Below are positions 24,969 through 32,157 of a DNA stretch of 32,157 bases, piece after piece. Source of the stretch: Cyclobacteriaceae bacterium (GTDB lineage: Bacteria; Bacteroidota; Bacteroidia; Cytophagales; Cyclobacteriaceae); the NCBI GenBank assembly GCA_016787645.1, contig JAEUUF010000028.1, forward strand, positions 1 to 32,157, in the 5' to 3' direction. Each line of letters opens with the position of its first letter. Position 1 is the stretch's first letter. The notes under the pieces are model-generated. The model searched no databases, had not been told where the DNA came from, and worked only from the letters and a program-made list of their open reading frames with translations. Made by a program: the position numbers and the translations under genes.

Positions 24969-25430
24969 TTATCGAGGCTCGAACTTCTTCCAGTGCAGCT
25001 CAGCATTTCGCTTCAGGTTCGCCTCATTCTTATTCCACGTTTCCAGCGTATTGTTCCCCCAGAAATTATAGAACAAGTAAAGTTTTCCATCGACAATCTT
25101 ATAGGTTTCCGGATCCACTTTTACTTTTTCGCCGCTTTCTCCCATAGCATACGCGCACCATCCGCCATAAGCCGGCTCATATTTGTCCGGGTTCCTCTTG
25201 AATTCTTCCCGACGCGAGGCAGAGGCAAACCAGTACGTCACACCCCGTTGGGTAAACGAATAGGTTTCCTTTCCTTCTTCCGGCTTGTTCAGGAAATAAC
25301 TGACCGGGTCATAACCCTGGAGGGCAATCCCTTTCTTAAGGTTATACTGTTGCTGACGGCCAGATTCCTGTTGGGCCACGGTTGATACCGACACCAGAAG
25401 CAGGAGCGCAAGAAGGGATATCCGAGTCAT
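24969..25430 (-). CDS. exported YHS domain protein
   Basis: A 153-residue protein with a signal peptide (MTRISLLALLLLVSVSTVA, then Q); ATG 25445 would add five residues. The YHS-like domain follows: GIALQGYDPVSYFL near residues 34-47, with YSFTQRGVTYWFASASRREEFKRNPDKYEPAYGGWCAYAM after it. The family appears in metal-related and periplasmic proteins, but no metal ligand set is clear here beyond the single Cys of GGWCAYAM. The ending (KVKVDPETYKIVDGKLYLFYN) is the usual family extension. An imperfect promoter element (TTCGTTTG on the minus strand, 25453-25460) precedes it. recX ends 49 bp upstream on the same strand. Confidence 0.9.
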   Translation of the reverse strand: MTRISLLALLLLVSVSTVAQQESGRQQQYNLKKGIALQGYDPVSYFLNKPEEGKETYSFTQRGVTYWFASASRREEFKRNPDKYEPAYGGWCAYAMGESGEKVKVDPETYKIVDGKLYLFYNFWGNNTLETWNKNEANLKRNAELHWKKFEPR

Positions 25431-25479
25431 GTTGAAAGTTGTCAATGCAGCACAAACGAACTTTGGCGCCGGTAGGTTC

Positions 25480-25986
25480 CTATTCTTCGGTCATTTCACG
25501 CAGGAATTCCCAAACCAATTCTGGTTCGTACCCCTTCCCGATAGCAAACTGGGCTGTCTTTTGCCTGGCCTTGAAAAGATTGGGCTCCTTCAATGATTTC
25601 AGTTTCTTCGCAAGGAGGGACCGCAACGTTCTCGAGTAGGCTGGCATTTCAATCTCCTTCAGGCCTCGTTGAATACATCGATCGCTTACGCCATGCATTT
25701 CGAGTGCCCTGATGATCTTAGATCTCCCCCACTTTTGCATCCGAAATTTTCCGCCTGCAAATGCCTTCGCAAACCGTTCTTCATTCAGAAAGCCATCGGT
25801 AATCAGACGACTGAGCGCCTGCTCCACTTCTGAAGGGTAAAGGCCGTACGAAAATAGTTTTGTGCGAACTTCCTTGTGCGAACGCTCCTGGTAGGCGCAA
25901 TACCGGCTGATGCGGAGGTAAGCTTCCTCAGGTGAATACCGTTTCTTCGGTGTGGTTGAATCGTCCGATGTTCGACGTAACGACAT
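25480..25986 (-). CDS. recX: regulatory protein RecX
   Basis: A 168-residue, all-helical, highly basic protein. It shows the three-repeat RecX pattern: YLRISRYCAYQERSHKEVRTKLFSYGL near the start, then LITDGFLNEERFAKAFAGGKFRMQKWGRSKIIRALEMHGVSD, then the C-terminal repeat ending VWEFLREM. RecX binds RecA filaments and limits recombinase activity. No recA gene is in view. It lies 9 bp downstream of the YcxB-like gene on the same strand, probably in one transcript. Confidence 0.92.
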   Translation of the reverse strand: MSLRRTSDDSTTPKKRYSPEEAYLRISRYCAYQERSHKEVRTKLFSYGLYPSEVEQALSRLITDGFLNEERFAKAFAGGKFRMQKWGRSKIIRALEMHGVSDRCIQRGLKEIEMPAYSRTLRSLLAKKLKSLKEPNLFKARQKTAQFAIGKGYEPELVWEFLREMTEE

Positions 25987-25995
25987 CGTTAAGGA

Positions 25996-26472
25996 TCAGG
26001 CTTTCACCAGTCCTTTAGTTTTGAGGATGCTTCCCAAAAATTTGCGCTCATTCTCCGTGTTGAAAATCTTGAAGGGAAGGTGAATCAATTGCGCTTTATT
26101 GACATACAGCAGGTAAAAATCTTTTCCCACCTTGGCCCTTTTGATTTGGTCCCACTTGAGGGGCATACCCTCACGGGCATTAATCTTCATGACAATCTGT
26201 TGGCTGGTGATTTCATAGGAGAATCGTTCGAACAGCATCTTGCCCTGGTCGAGTTGCGTTACCCCATAAAACTGGATGAGCCAAAACAGCACGTATAATC
26301 CATAGGCCATCACCCCAGCGAAGATCCACCAAAAGCTCGGAATCCACAGGTAGAGAAGGCAAATGCCCAACGCAATGGGAATCGTCCACCATTGTTGACG
26401 CAGGACACTGCCGAGGGCAAGTTTGATATACAGGGGCTTCTCCAGCCGATAGTTCCGGGTCTTGACAATCAT
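25996..26472 (-). CDS. YcxB-like membrane protein
   Basis: A 158-residue protein with two adjacent hydrophobic segments (WTIPIALGICLLYLWIPSFWWIFAGVMAYGLYVLFWL, about residues 29-65) and a soluble C-terminal beta-rich half (FSYEITSQQIVMKI, MPLKWDQIKRAKVGKDFYLLYVN, IHLPFKIF). This is the layout of the YcxB family, whose function is unknown. It has its own exact -7 promoter element between it and nadC, and recX follows after 9 bp. Confidence 0.78.
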   Translation of the reverse strand: MIVKTRNYRLEKPLYIKLALGSVLRQQWWTIPIALGICLLYLWIPSFWWIFAGVMAYGLYVLFWLIQFYGVTQLDQGKMLFERFSYEITSQQIVMKINAREGMPLKWDQIKRAKVGKDFYLLYVNKAQLIHLPFKIFNTENERKFLGSILKTKGLVKA

Positions 26473-26495
26473 AACGGTATTCCGTGAATGGGCCG

Positions 26496-26503
26496 CAAAG
26501 TTA
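26496..26503 (-). promoter_or_regulatory. -7 promoter element for ycxB-like/recX
   Basis: On the minus strand this reads TAACTTTG, an exact TAnnTTTG match, 23 bp before the YcxB-like start and inside the 51-bp gap after nadC. A TTG is present upstream but only 12 bp away, closer than usual. Confidence 0.5.
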
Positions 26504-26523
26504 ATCGGCTGTGGGCAATCCGC

Positions 26524-27396
26524 CTACTGTCCACGAACGACCTTCAGGCTAAGGTCCAGGCTGCGGATGGTATGTGTAAGCGCCCCGATCGAAACATAGT
26601 CCACACCCGTAAGGGCTACTTCCCTAAGATTGGATTCGTTGATTCCACCACTCGCCTCTGTGCGGCACACTCCACCAATCCGACCGACTGCCGCCCGCAT
26701 CAGTTCCACGGACATATTGTCCAGCATGATAATATCCACGCCACCCGCGGCCAGCGCCTCGTCCACCTCCTGAAGCGAACGGGTCTCCACTTCCACCTCA
26801 AGCTTTCGTCCAGTGTTTTGGAGATACTCTTTCACCTTGCGTACTGCAGGCCCTATTCCACCAGCCACATCAATGTGGTTATCCTTGATCATGATTTTGT
26901 CGTACAGGCCGAATCGGTGATTGATCCCTCCTCCGATGCTGACCGCCCATTTTTCTGCGAGGCGAAAATTGGGGGTTGTCTTCCGTGTGTCCATTAGTTT
27001 TGCGTGGGTTCCCTCCAGGAGTTCGCACAACCGGCGGGTATGGGTGGCAATACCGCTCATTCGTTGCATGCAATTCAGAATGAGTCGCTCCGTGGACAAC
27101 AAGGTTCTCGATCCTCCTTCTGCTATGAATACGATGTCCCCGGGGTGAACAGGTTCACCGTCATGCATTCGAACCCCGAGTTTAACCGAGGGATCAACCT
27201 GCTCATAGATCCGCCTCACCAACTCAACACCTGCAAGGATTCCCGTGTCCTTTACGAGCAATTTTACCCTGGCCACTGAGCGGTCAGGCACAATGGCCAG
27301 CGTGGTGTGATCTCCCTCGCCCAGATCTTCGGCCAGTGCAGAAGCGATGAATTTGGAAAGCGCTTGATCGGTGAGGTAGGGCAATGAAAGAGGCAC
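26524..27396 (-). CDS. nadC: nicotinate-nucleotide pyrophosphorylase (carboxylating)
   Basis: A 290-residue cytosolic enzyme of NAD biosynthesis: quinolinate plus PRPP gives nicotinate mononucleotide, CO2 and diphosphate. Family blocks are all present: AEDLGEGDHTTLAIVP near the start, MQRMSGIATHTRRL, MDTRKTTPNFRLAEKWAVSIGGGINHRFGLYDKIMIKDNH (the substrate-binding Arg, His and Lys), VEVETRSLQEVDEAL, DIIMLDNM and the ASGGI phosphate loop. Length is normal. nadA and nadB are not in this window. It lies 14 bp downstream of the DUF4783 gene and shares its promoter. Confidence 0.97.
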   Translation of the reverse strand: MPLSLPYLTDQALSKFIASALAEDLGEGDHTTLAIVPDRSVARVKLLVKDTGILAGVELVRRIYEQVDPSVKLGVRMHDGEPVHPGDIVFIAEGGSRTLLSTERLILNCMQRMSGIATHTRRLCELLEGTHAKLMDTRKTTPNFRLAEKWAVSIGGGINHRFGLYDKIMIKDNHIDVAGGIGPAVRKVKEYLQNTGRKLEVEVETRSLQEVDEALAAGGVDIIMLDNMSVELMRAAVGRIGGVCRTEASGGINESNLREVALTGVDYVSIGALTHTIRSLDLSLKVVRGQ

Positions 27397-27410
27397 GGAG
27401 ACTGCCAGCT

Positions 27411-27800
27411 TTATTCCTTCACAAACGAAATCTCGTGAACGAGGTAAGGTTCGCCCACCTGTCGCACCCGAATAAGCACGGTATAGACATCACCGCCCGT
27501 CAGGTACCGACCAACGGCAAACTGAAGACCCCCTTTGGATGAACCGGTATGCATCACGGCAAAATCAGTGACCGGATGCTTCTTGAAAAACTCCCTAAGA
27601 ACAAATTCAGATTGTGCTTTGCTGTAGGTGCTGATGTTGCCCTCGAGGTTAATGTCCACTGAAACCGCAAAAGTTTTTACCAACGCCGCTGCGTCACCTT
27701 TCTTAATGGCGTCTCTGGCAGGGTTAAAGATCTCCGGTTGCGCCCAGCCAGGAGCAATACTGCCAACTATACAAGCCAAAACGAGCACAAAACGCTTCAT
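27411..27800 (-). CDS. DUF4783 domain protein, exported
   Basis: A 129-residue protein with a signal peptide (MKRFVLVLACIVGSIAPGWA, then Q). The mature part is a small NTF2-like fold (ARDAIKKGDAAALVKTFAVSVDINLEG, then FAVMHTGSSKGGLQFAVGRYLTGGDVYTVLIRVRQ), characteristic of the DUF4783 family of Bacteroidota. Role unknown. It heads the nadC transcript, an arrangement worth noting because the two have no obvious functional link. ATG 27800 is chosen over 27809, which adds three residues before the signal peptide. Confidence 0.88.
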   Translation of the reverse strand: MKRFVLVLACIVGSIAPGWAQPEIFNPARDAIKKGDAAALVKTFAVSVDINLEGNISTYSKAQSEFVLREFFKKHPVTDFAVMHTGSSKGGLQFAVGRYLTGGDVYTVLIRVRQVGEPYLVHEISFVKE

Positions 27801-27817
27801 AACGGGCAATTACACTC

Positions 27818-27848
27818 CAAAAGTATGCCATTAAATACTGCCTGACAA
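27818..27848 (-). promoter_or_regulatory. full promoter for the DUF4783-nadC transcript
   Basis: The best promoter in the window. On the minus strand TACTTTTG (27818-27825) is an exact TAnnTTTG -7 element, and TTG at 27846-27848 lies 20 bp upstream of it, the usual Bacteroidota -33 spacing. The DUF4783 start follows 17 bp after the -7 element. Confidence 0.7.
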
Positions 27849-27885
27849 CCGGAGTGCCATTACGTCAAATCCCTCTCCGTGGCCC

Positions 27886-27893
27886 TATATTTG
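27886..27893 (+). promoter_or_regulatory. -7 promoter element for gpmI
   Basis: TATATTTG is an exact TAnnTTTG match, 16 bp before the gpmI ATG. The -33 position has no TTG. It sits back to back with the DUF4783-nadC promoter in a 109-bp divergent gap. Confidence 0.6.
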
Positions 27894-27909
27894 AATCAAA
27901 TTTGATCGT

Positions 27910-29436
27910 ATGAACCGAAAAGTGCTGTTGATGATTCTCGATGGGTGGGGAATTGCCAAAAACAAAGAAGTTTCCGCGGTAGATAAAGCCCGAACACCTT
28001 ATATCCAGTCCTTGTATACCCGCTACACACATAGTCAACTGGATGCTTCCGGGTTGGCCGTAGGGCTGCCCGAAGGACAGATGGGAAATTCCGAGGTGGG
28101 GCATATGAATATCGGCGCGGGGCGCGTCGTCTATCAAGACCTGGTAAAGATCAATAAGGCGGTCGATGAGAGGGAACTCGACAAGAATCCCGTGTTGATT
28201 GCTGCTTATGACTATGCCCAGAAGAACAACAAACCGGTTCACCTGATCGGATTGATTTCCGATGGCGGCGTCCACTCACACATCCATCACCTGAAAGGAC
28301 TTTGTACGATCGCCAAGAACAGGGGGATTGAACGGCTGTTTGTTCATGCGTTCACCGATGGCCGTGACACCGATCCTAAAGGCGGGGCAGCCTTCCTTCG
28401 TGAGGTTCAGGCCCACCTGGAAGCAACCACCGGAAAAATTGCAAGCATTATCGGGCGTTACTATGCTATGGACCGCGATAAACGCTGGGAGCGAGTAAAA
28501 CTCGCCTATGACTTGCTTGTACACGGTAAAGGCACACCCGCTGCGGATCCTGTACAGGCTATGGAGAATTCTTATGCAGCAGGAATTACAGACGAATTTG
28601 TAAAGCCCGTGACCATTACCAAGGCGGACGGCTCCCCGATGGCCACCATCCAGGATGGCGATGTGGTCATCTGTTTCAACTTCCGTACCGATCGAGGGCG
28701 ACAGATCACCCAGGCACTTACGCAGCAAGATTTTCCCGAGCAGGAAATGAAGAAGCTCAAACTTCATTACGTAACGATGGCCAACTATGATGACTCCTTC
28801 GTCGGAGTGAACGTCATCTTTGACAAAGACAATCTCAACAACACCCTTGGTGAAGTGCTTGCGGCCGCGGGCAAAAAGCAGATTCGTATCGCTGAAACTG
28901 AAAAATATCCTCATGTGACTTTCTTTTTCTCCGGCGGACGCGAAGAACCTTTCCCCGGAGAATCCCGAATTCTCTGCCCTTCACCGAAGGTGGCTACCTA
29001 CGACCTGAAGCCGGAGATGAGCGCTGCGGACATTCGCGACAAGATCATTCCCGAGCTGGATAAAAAAGAGGCCGACTTTATTTGCCTGAACTTTGCCAAC
29101 CCGGATATGGTAGGCCATACCGGAGATTTCAATGCGGCGGTGAAAGCCTGCGAGACAGTTGACCAGTGCAACCAGGCGGTGACCGATGCGGCACGACGCA
29201 ACGGGTATGTGGTCATTATCATTGCCGATCACGGCAACGCCGAACTGATGATCAACGAAGATGGAACGCCCAATACGGCACATACCACTAACCCGGTGCC
29301 TTGCATCCTCGTTGATGATCAGCAGAAGCGAACGATCAAAAATGGTAAGCTGGGCGACCTGGCCCCCACTATCCTCAACCTGATTGGTCTCCCTGTACCG
29401 GCCGAAATGACCGGGAACAATTTGATCGCCAACTGA
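27910..29436 (+). CDS. gpmI: 2,3-bisphosphoglycerate-independent phosphoglycerate mutase
   Basis: A 508-residue cytosolic glycolytic enzyme interconverting 3- and 2-phosphoglycerate, of the alkaline-phosphatase superfamily with two manganese ions. The nucleophile is Ser61 in QMGNSEVGHMNIGAG. Other catalytic and metal blocks are MILDGWG at the start, HAFTDGRDTDP, FNFRTDRGRQI, NPDMVGHTG, IIADHGNAE and NTAHTTNPVP. Length is normal. The unknown gene at 29449 follows after 12 bp. Confidence 0.98.
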   Translation: MNRKVLLMILDGWGIAKNKEVSAVDKARTPYIQSLYTRYTHSQLDASGLAVGLPEGQMGNSEVGHMNIGAGRVVYQDLVKINKAVDERELDKNPVLIAAYDYAQKNNKPVHLIGLISDGGVHSHIHHLKGLCTIAKNRGIERLFVHAFTDGRDTDPKGGAAFLREVQAHLEATTGKIASIIGRYYAMDRDKRWERVKLAYDLLVHGKGTPAADPVQAMENSYAAGITDEFVKPVTITKADGSPMATIQDGDVVICFNFRTDRGRQITQALTQQDFPEQEMKKLKLHYVTMANYDDSFVGVNVIFDKDNLNNTLGEVLAAAGKKQIRIAETEKYPHVTFFFSGGREEPFPGESRILCPSPKVATYDLKPEMSAADIRDKIIPELDKKEADFICLNFANPDMVGHTGDFNAAVKACETVDQCNQAVTDAARRNGYVVIIIADHGNAELMINEDGTPNTAHTTNPVPCILVDDQQKRTIKNGKLGDLAPTILNLIGLPVPAEMTGNNLIAN

Positions 29437-29448
29437 GTTTTTAAACGG

Positions 29449-29961
29449 ATGTATATTCCTTTCAACGACATGCCCGGCTCTGCGCGACTCTGGATCTACC
29501 AGGCCGATCGTCCGTTTACAGTCCCGGAGCGCGCTTCCATAGAAAACGACCTGGTCCACCTCTGCGAAACCTGGAAAGCCCATGATGTGCCGCTGAAGAC
29601 TTCCTTCCGGATAGAATACAGTCAATTCGTCGTGCTCGCGGTCGATGAGCGTGATGCGGGCGCCAGCGGGTGTTCCATTGACAGCTCGGTGCGATGGCTG
29701 AAGGGGTTACAGCAGCGACTGGGTATCGACTTCTTCAACCGTCAGCAGGTTGCTTTCCTGGCGGATGAAGGGATTGCCCTTCATCCCATGGGCCAGTTGA
29801 AAACACTTTTTGAAAACGGTGTACTGAATGCGCGCAGCGTGGCGTTTAATAATGCATTGACCACAAAAGCCGATTGGGAACAAGCATGGAAAGTAGCCGC
29901 CGCGGAGACCTGGTTATCCCGTTATTTACCGAAGGCTGCGGGAGTGCAGAACCCCTCGTAA
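29449..29961 (+). CDS. conserved Bacteroidota protein of unknown function (~170 aa)
   Basis: A 170-residue soluble protein with no signal peptide or membrane span. It opens with YIPFNDMPGSARLWIYQADRPF and holds a conserved-looking SGCSIDSSVRWLKGLQQRLGIDFF centre around residue 71. I recognise the pattern from a family widespread in Bacteroidota that is sometimes mislabelled ABC transporter ATPase, but there is no Walker A or B motif here. The Cys in SGCSIDSS is the most likely functional residue. It is packed between gpmI (12 bp) and the PorE-like lipoprotein (28 bp). Confidence 0.8.
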   Translation: MYIPFNDMPGSARLWIYQADRPFTVPERASIENDLVHLCETWKAHDVPLKTSFRIEYSQFVVLAVDERDAGASGCSIDSSVRWLKGLQQRLGIDFFNRQQVAFLADEGIALHPMGQLKTLFENGVLNARSVAFNNALTTKADWEQAWKVAAAETWLSRYLPKAAGVQNPS

Positions 29962-29989
29962 CTTTATCTTTTTCGTACCTTTCGTTTCC

Positions 29990-32014
29990 ATGACCAGAAT
30001 CGTCACTGTTGTTTTTGGATTGATGTTTTCGCTCCTGCTGGCACTCAACAGCTGCAGCCCGGAAAGCAAAGCCCTGAAGAATTTCAAGTATGGAAATTAT
30101 GAGAACGTCATCTCCTATTACCAGAATGTTTTAAAGTCGCAGCCGAATAACGGAAAGGCCAACTACTACATTGCTGAGTCCTACCGTCAATCCAACCGGA
30201 TCAAGCAATCTGAGCCCTACTATGAAAAGGCGGGCGGCCCCGGCGTCAACAAAGATTCCGTGTTGCTCTACCTTGCCAAAGCACAACAGGCAAATGGCAA
30301 ATATGCGGAGGCCGTAGCCACCCTGGAAACACTCCAATCGTCCACCGAAGTGGAGGGACTTCGTGATCGTGCAGGTAAGGAACTTGCCGGCCTGCAGAAT
30401 CTTGAAGATCTGAAGGCGAGGAAAAACTATTATCGGGTAAAAAACCTGGAGACGCTGAATTCTACATTCAGTGAGTATTCACCCGCTTACCTAAACGGAG
30501 AATTGTACTTTACTTCTTCGCGCTCCAACGATCGCATTTATGGTTCTACCGGCACACCGTTCACGGATATTTTCAAGGCAAGTACCCAAGGTGCGAACGT
30601 GGACGTAGAAACCATCAAGCCGCTCCCCGAGTCCATCAACACACCCAATGTGAATGTGGGGACCATCGCCTTTTCTCCGGATGGCAAGACCATGGTCTTC
30701 GCGAAGGGTAATACCGGCAAGCGAAAGGGAGCAAATGATGTTGACCTTTTTCTTTCCCGCTTTCGCAATAGCCAATGGACAGAACCTCAACAGATCAATA
30801 TCAACCAGCCTGATTCCTGGGAGTCTGCCCCGGCCTTCAGCCCCGACGGACGCCATTTATATTTTGCCTCCAATCGCAAGGGTGGTTATGGTGGGCTGGA
30901 TCTCTATTCTGCCCAAATGGATAGCCGCGGTCGTTTCACCCGCGTGCGCAACCTCGGCCCGGAAATCAACACTTCTGGGAACGAATCATTTCCGCACATT
31001 GCCGAGAATGGCAAGATGTACTTCTCTTCGGATGGTCATCCTGGCTATGGTATGCTCGACATTTTTGTGGTGAACAGGGTCAATGGAAAGACCTCCATCG
31101 ACAACCTCGGTCAGCCCGTCAACTCCACCGGTGATGATTTTGGCATCTTTCTTTTCAAGATTGACCGCGGGTTTTTCACCAGCAACCGCGATGGCGGCAA
31201 GGGTGATGATGATATCTACACTTTTATCAATGAGGATCCTGATCTCAAAGTAGTCAACTACAACCTGCAAGGCATCGCCTACTCCATGCGCCCGGACAGC
31301 ACCCGGGATATACTCCCTGAAACCAAGGTTACGCTGTTGGATTCCCGGGGTGACATCATGCAGGATTTCGTGACAGGCTCGGATGGGAAGTTCATATTCC
31401 GGGTTTATGAGAATGAAAAATACACGTTGATCGGGGAGGCCAGCGGCTACCTGGTAAAACGCGGTCCTTACCAGACGATCGGCAAATCCGTTGATCCTGC
31501 CACGCTGAAAGAACTGGTGACCACTATCACCCTTGATACCCTTCTCGTGTTGGATCGCATTGAGAAAAACAAGGTGTTCGTACTGAAGAATATCTATTTC
31601 GGCTTAGATAGCGCCAACATCCGTCCTCAGTCAGCGCGGGAACTTGACAAGCTGGTCGACGTCCTCAACGACAATCCTGAAATCAAGATTGAAATGTCTT
31701 CCCACACGGATAGCATTGGATCAGTGGAATATAACATCAACCTCTCCCAGCGTCGCGCCGCCGCTACGGTGAATTATCTTATCAAGAAGGGTATTGCGGC
31801 CGAGCGTTTGGTGGCGAAGGGGTATGGCGAATCCAAACCCATCGCGCGGAACACCAATCCCGATGGAAGCGATAACCCGGAAGGCAGGCAGCGCAACCGG
31901 CGCACTGAATTCAAGATTCTTGAAATCGGCATTCGCCCCGTAAAAGAGGACGACGAAGATGACGAAGACAAGTTCTTCAAAAAGGGTATCGAGAAAGAAG
32001 ACGACCTTCGATAG
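29990..32014 (+). CDS. OmpA-family lipoprotein with TPR, beta-propeller and regulatory-like domains (PorE-like)
   Basis: A 674-residue lipoprotein. Lipobox LLALNSC gives Cys22. Domains in order: TPR-like helices (about residues 28-130), a PD40/WD40-like beta-propeller (about 160-420; blades with IAFSPDGKTMVFA, PAFSPDGRHLYFASNRKGG and MYFSSDGHPGYGMLDIFVVN), a carboxypeptidase-regulatory-like domain (about 425-520; VTLLDSRGDIMQDFVTGSDGKFIF) and an OmpA C-terminal domain (about 530-645; EIKIEMSSHTDSIGSVEYNINLSQRRAAATVNYLI). This exact order is that of PorE of Porphyromonas gingivalis, a peptidoglycan-binding component of the type IX secretion system. Paralogues with the same domains exist, so the role is a strong candidate, not proven. 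The tail is acidic and then basic. Confidence 0.9.
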   Translation: MTRIVTVVFGLMFSLLLALNSCSPESKALKNFKYGNYENVISYYQNVLKSQPNNGKANYYIAESYRQSNRIKQSEPYYEKAGGPGVNKDSVLLYLAKAQQANGKYAEAVATLETLQSSTEVEGLRDRAGKELAGLQNLEDLKARKNYYRVKNLETLNSTFSEYSPAYLNGELYFTSSRSNDRIYGSTGTPFTDIFKASTQGANVDVETIKPLPESINTPNVNVGTIAFSPDGKTMVFAKGNTGKRKGANDVDLFLSRFRNSQWTEPQQININQPDSWESAPAFSPDGRHLYFASNRKGGYGGLDLYSAQMDSRGRFTRVRNLGPEINTSGNESFPHIAENGKMYFSSDGHPGYGMLDIFVVNRVNGKTSIDNLGQPVNSTGDDFGIFLFKIDRGFFTSNRDGGKGDDDIYTFINEDPDLKVVNYNLQGIAYSMRPDSTRDILPETKVTLLDSRGDIMQDFVTGSDGKFIFRVYENEKYTLIGEASGYLVKRGPYQTIGKSVDPATLKELVTTITLDTLLVLDRIEKNKVFVLKNIYFGLDSANIRPQSARELDKLVDVLNDNPEIKIEMSSHTDSIGSVEYNINLSQRRAAATVNYLIKKGIAAERLVAKGYGESKPIARNTNPDGSDNPEGRQRNRRTEFKILEIGIRPVKEDDEDDEDKFFKKGIEKEDDLR

Positions 32015-32019
32015 CGCCG

Positions 32020-32157
32020 TCAATACCCTTTGGTAATTCCCTTTTCTACTGCCGGCACCCCGTCGGTCATCCACGATGGCGCCGGTGCACCTTTGAGGTA
32101 ATGATCAAAGAACTGCTTCATCCTGATCTGGAAGTCCATCCGGTTTTCCCGTTTCAC
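32020..32157 (-). CDS. S9 family prolyl oligopeptidase, C-terminal end (partial)
   Basis: The last 45 codons of a leftward gene cut by the right edge. The residues NRMDFQIRMKQFFDHYLKGAPAPSWMTDGVPAVEKG match the closing segment of the large S9 peptidases of Bacteroidota (QQFFDHYLKG-APAP-WM--G-PA). This is the end of the alpha/beta-hydrolase domain; the catalytic Ser, Asp and His all lie outside the window. The stop is 5 bp from the convergent OmpA-family gene. Confidence 0.8.
   Translation of the reverse strand: MKRENRMDFQIRMKQFFDHYLKGAPAPSWMTDGVPAVEKGITKGY

Noticed and set aside
31981-32031. Nine-base inverted repeat (AAAGGGTAT / ATACCCTTT) around the two convergent stops at the right edge
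   Set aside because: The loop is 33 bases long and there is no T-run; similar Lys-Gly coding on both strands can explain it.

Overview
The window looks like chromosomal DNA from a member of the Bacteroidota, most likely a Cytophagia-type organism. The support is: exact TAnnTTTG -7 promoter elements (the Bacteroidota sigma-A type) in several intergenic gaps; little recognisable Shine-Dalgarno sequence; an OmpA/PD40/TPR lipoprotein with the domain order of the type IX secretion protein PorE; and families typical of the phylum (DUF4783, DUF2911, YHS, a SGCSIDSS-containing protein of about 170 aa, PDZ-aspartyl proteases). Genes are packed tightly on both strands. No gene-free stretch exceeds 300 bases. 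I saw no tRNA, rRNA, insertion sequence, CRISPR array or prophage. Species cannot be set from this alone.

Left part (1-8401). The 3' end of an OmpA-like envelope protein meets a DUF2911 protein tail to tail. A LOG-family nucleotide hydrolase, an exported PDZ/aspartyl protease, an FAD oxidoreductase of the geranylgeranyl-reductase/UbiH type and a Tat-exported sugar-phosphate-isomerase-like protein follow on the plus strand. A UbiA-type prenyltransferase then points left. Divergent from it, 50 bp away, are a type III polyketide synthase and a class I methyltransferase that overlap by 4 bp. The synthase, methyltransferase, FAD enzyme and prenyltransferase form the main candidate biosynthetic locus, probably for a methylated, oxidised and possibly prenylated polyketide lipid or quinone.

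Middle (8402-20660). An LPP20-like lipoprotein is convergent with prfA (release factor 1). A small lipoprotein overlaps a fused HyuA-HyuB ATP-dependent 5-oxoprolinase that has no ATG, GTG or TTG start; a CTG inside a CTGA overlap is the best candidate. Two outer-membrane beta-barrel proteins follow, with clear terminators. A very large exported protein of about 1580 aa and unknown function lies downstream of prmA.

Right part (20661-32157). A ridA-like gene, prmA and the giant gene form one leftward run. The tag glycosylase gene points right. A leftward operon encodes a DinB-like protein, an ATP-grasp protein and a LysE-family exporter. YHS, recX and ycxB-like genes, then nadC and a DUF4783 gene, are leftward. 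gpmI starts rightward from a divergent promoter region, followed by a conserved unknown gene and the PorE-like lipoprotein. The right edge cuts into a leftward S9 prolyl oligopeptidase, of which only the last 45 codons are present.
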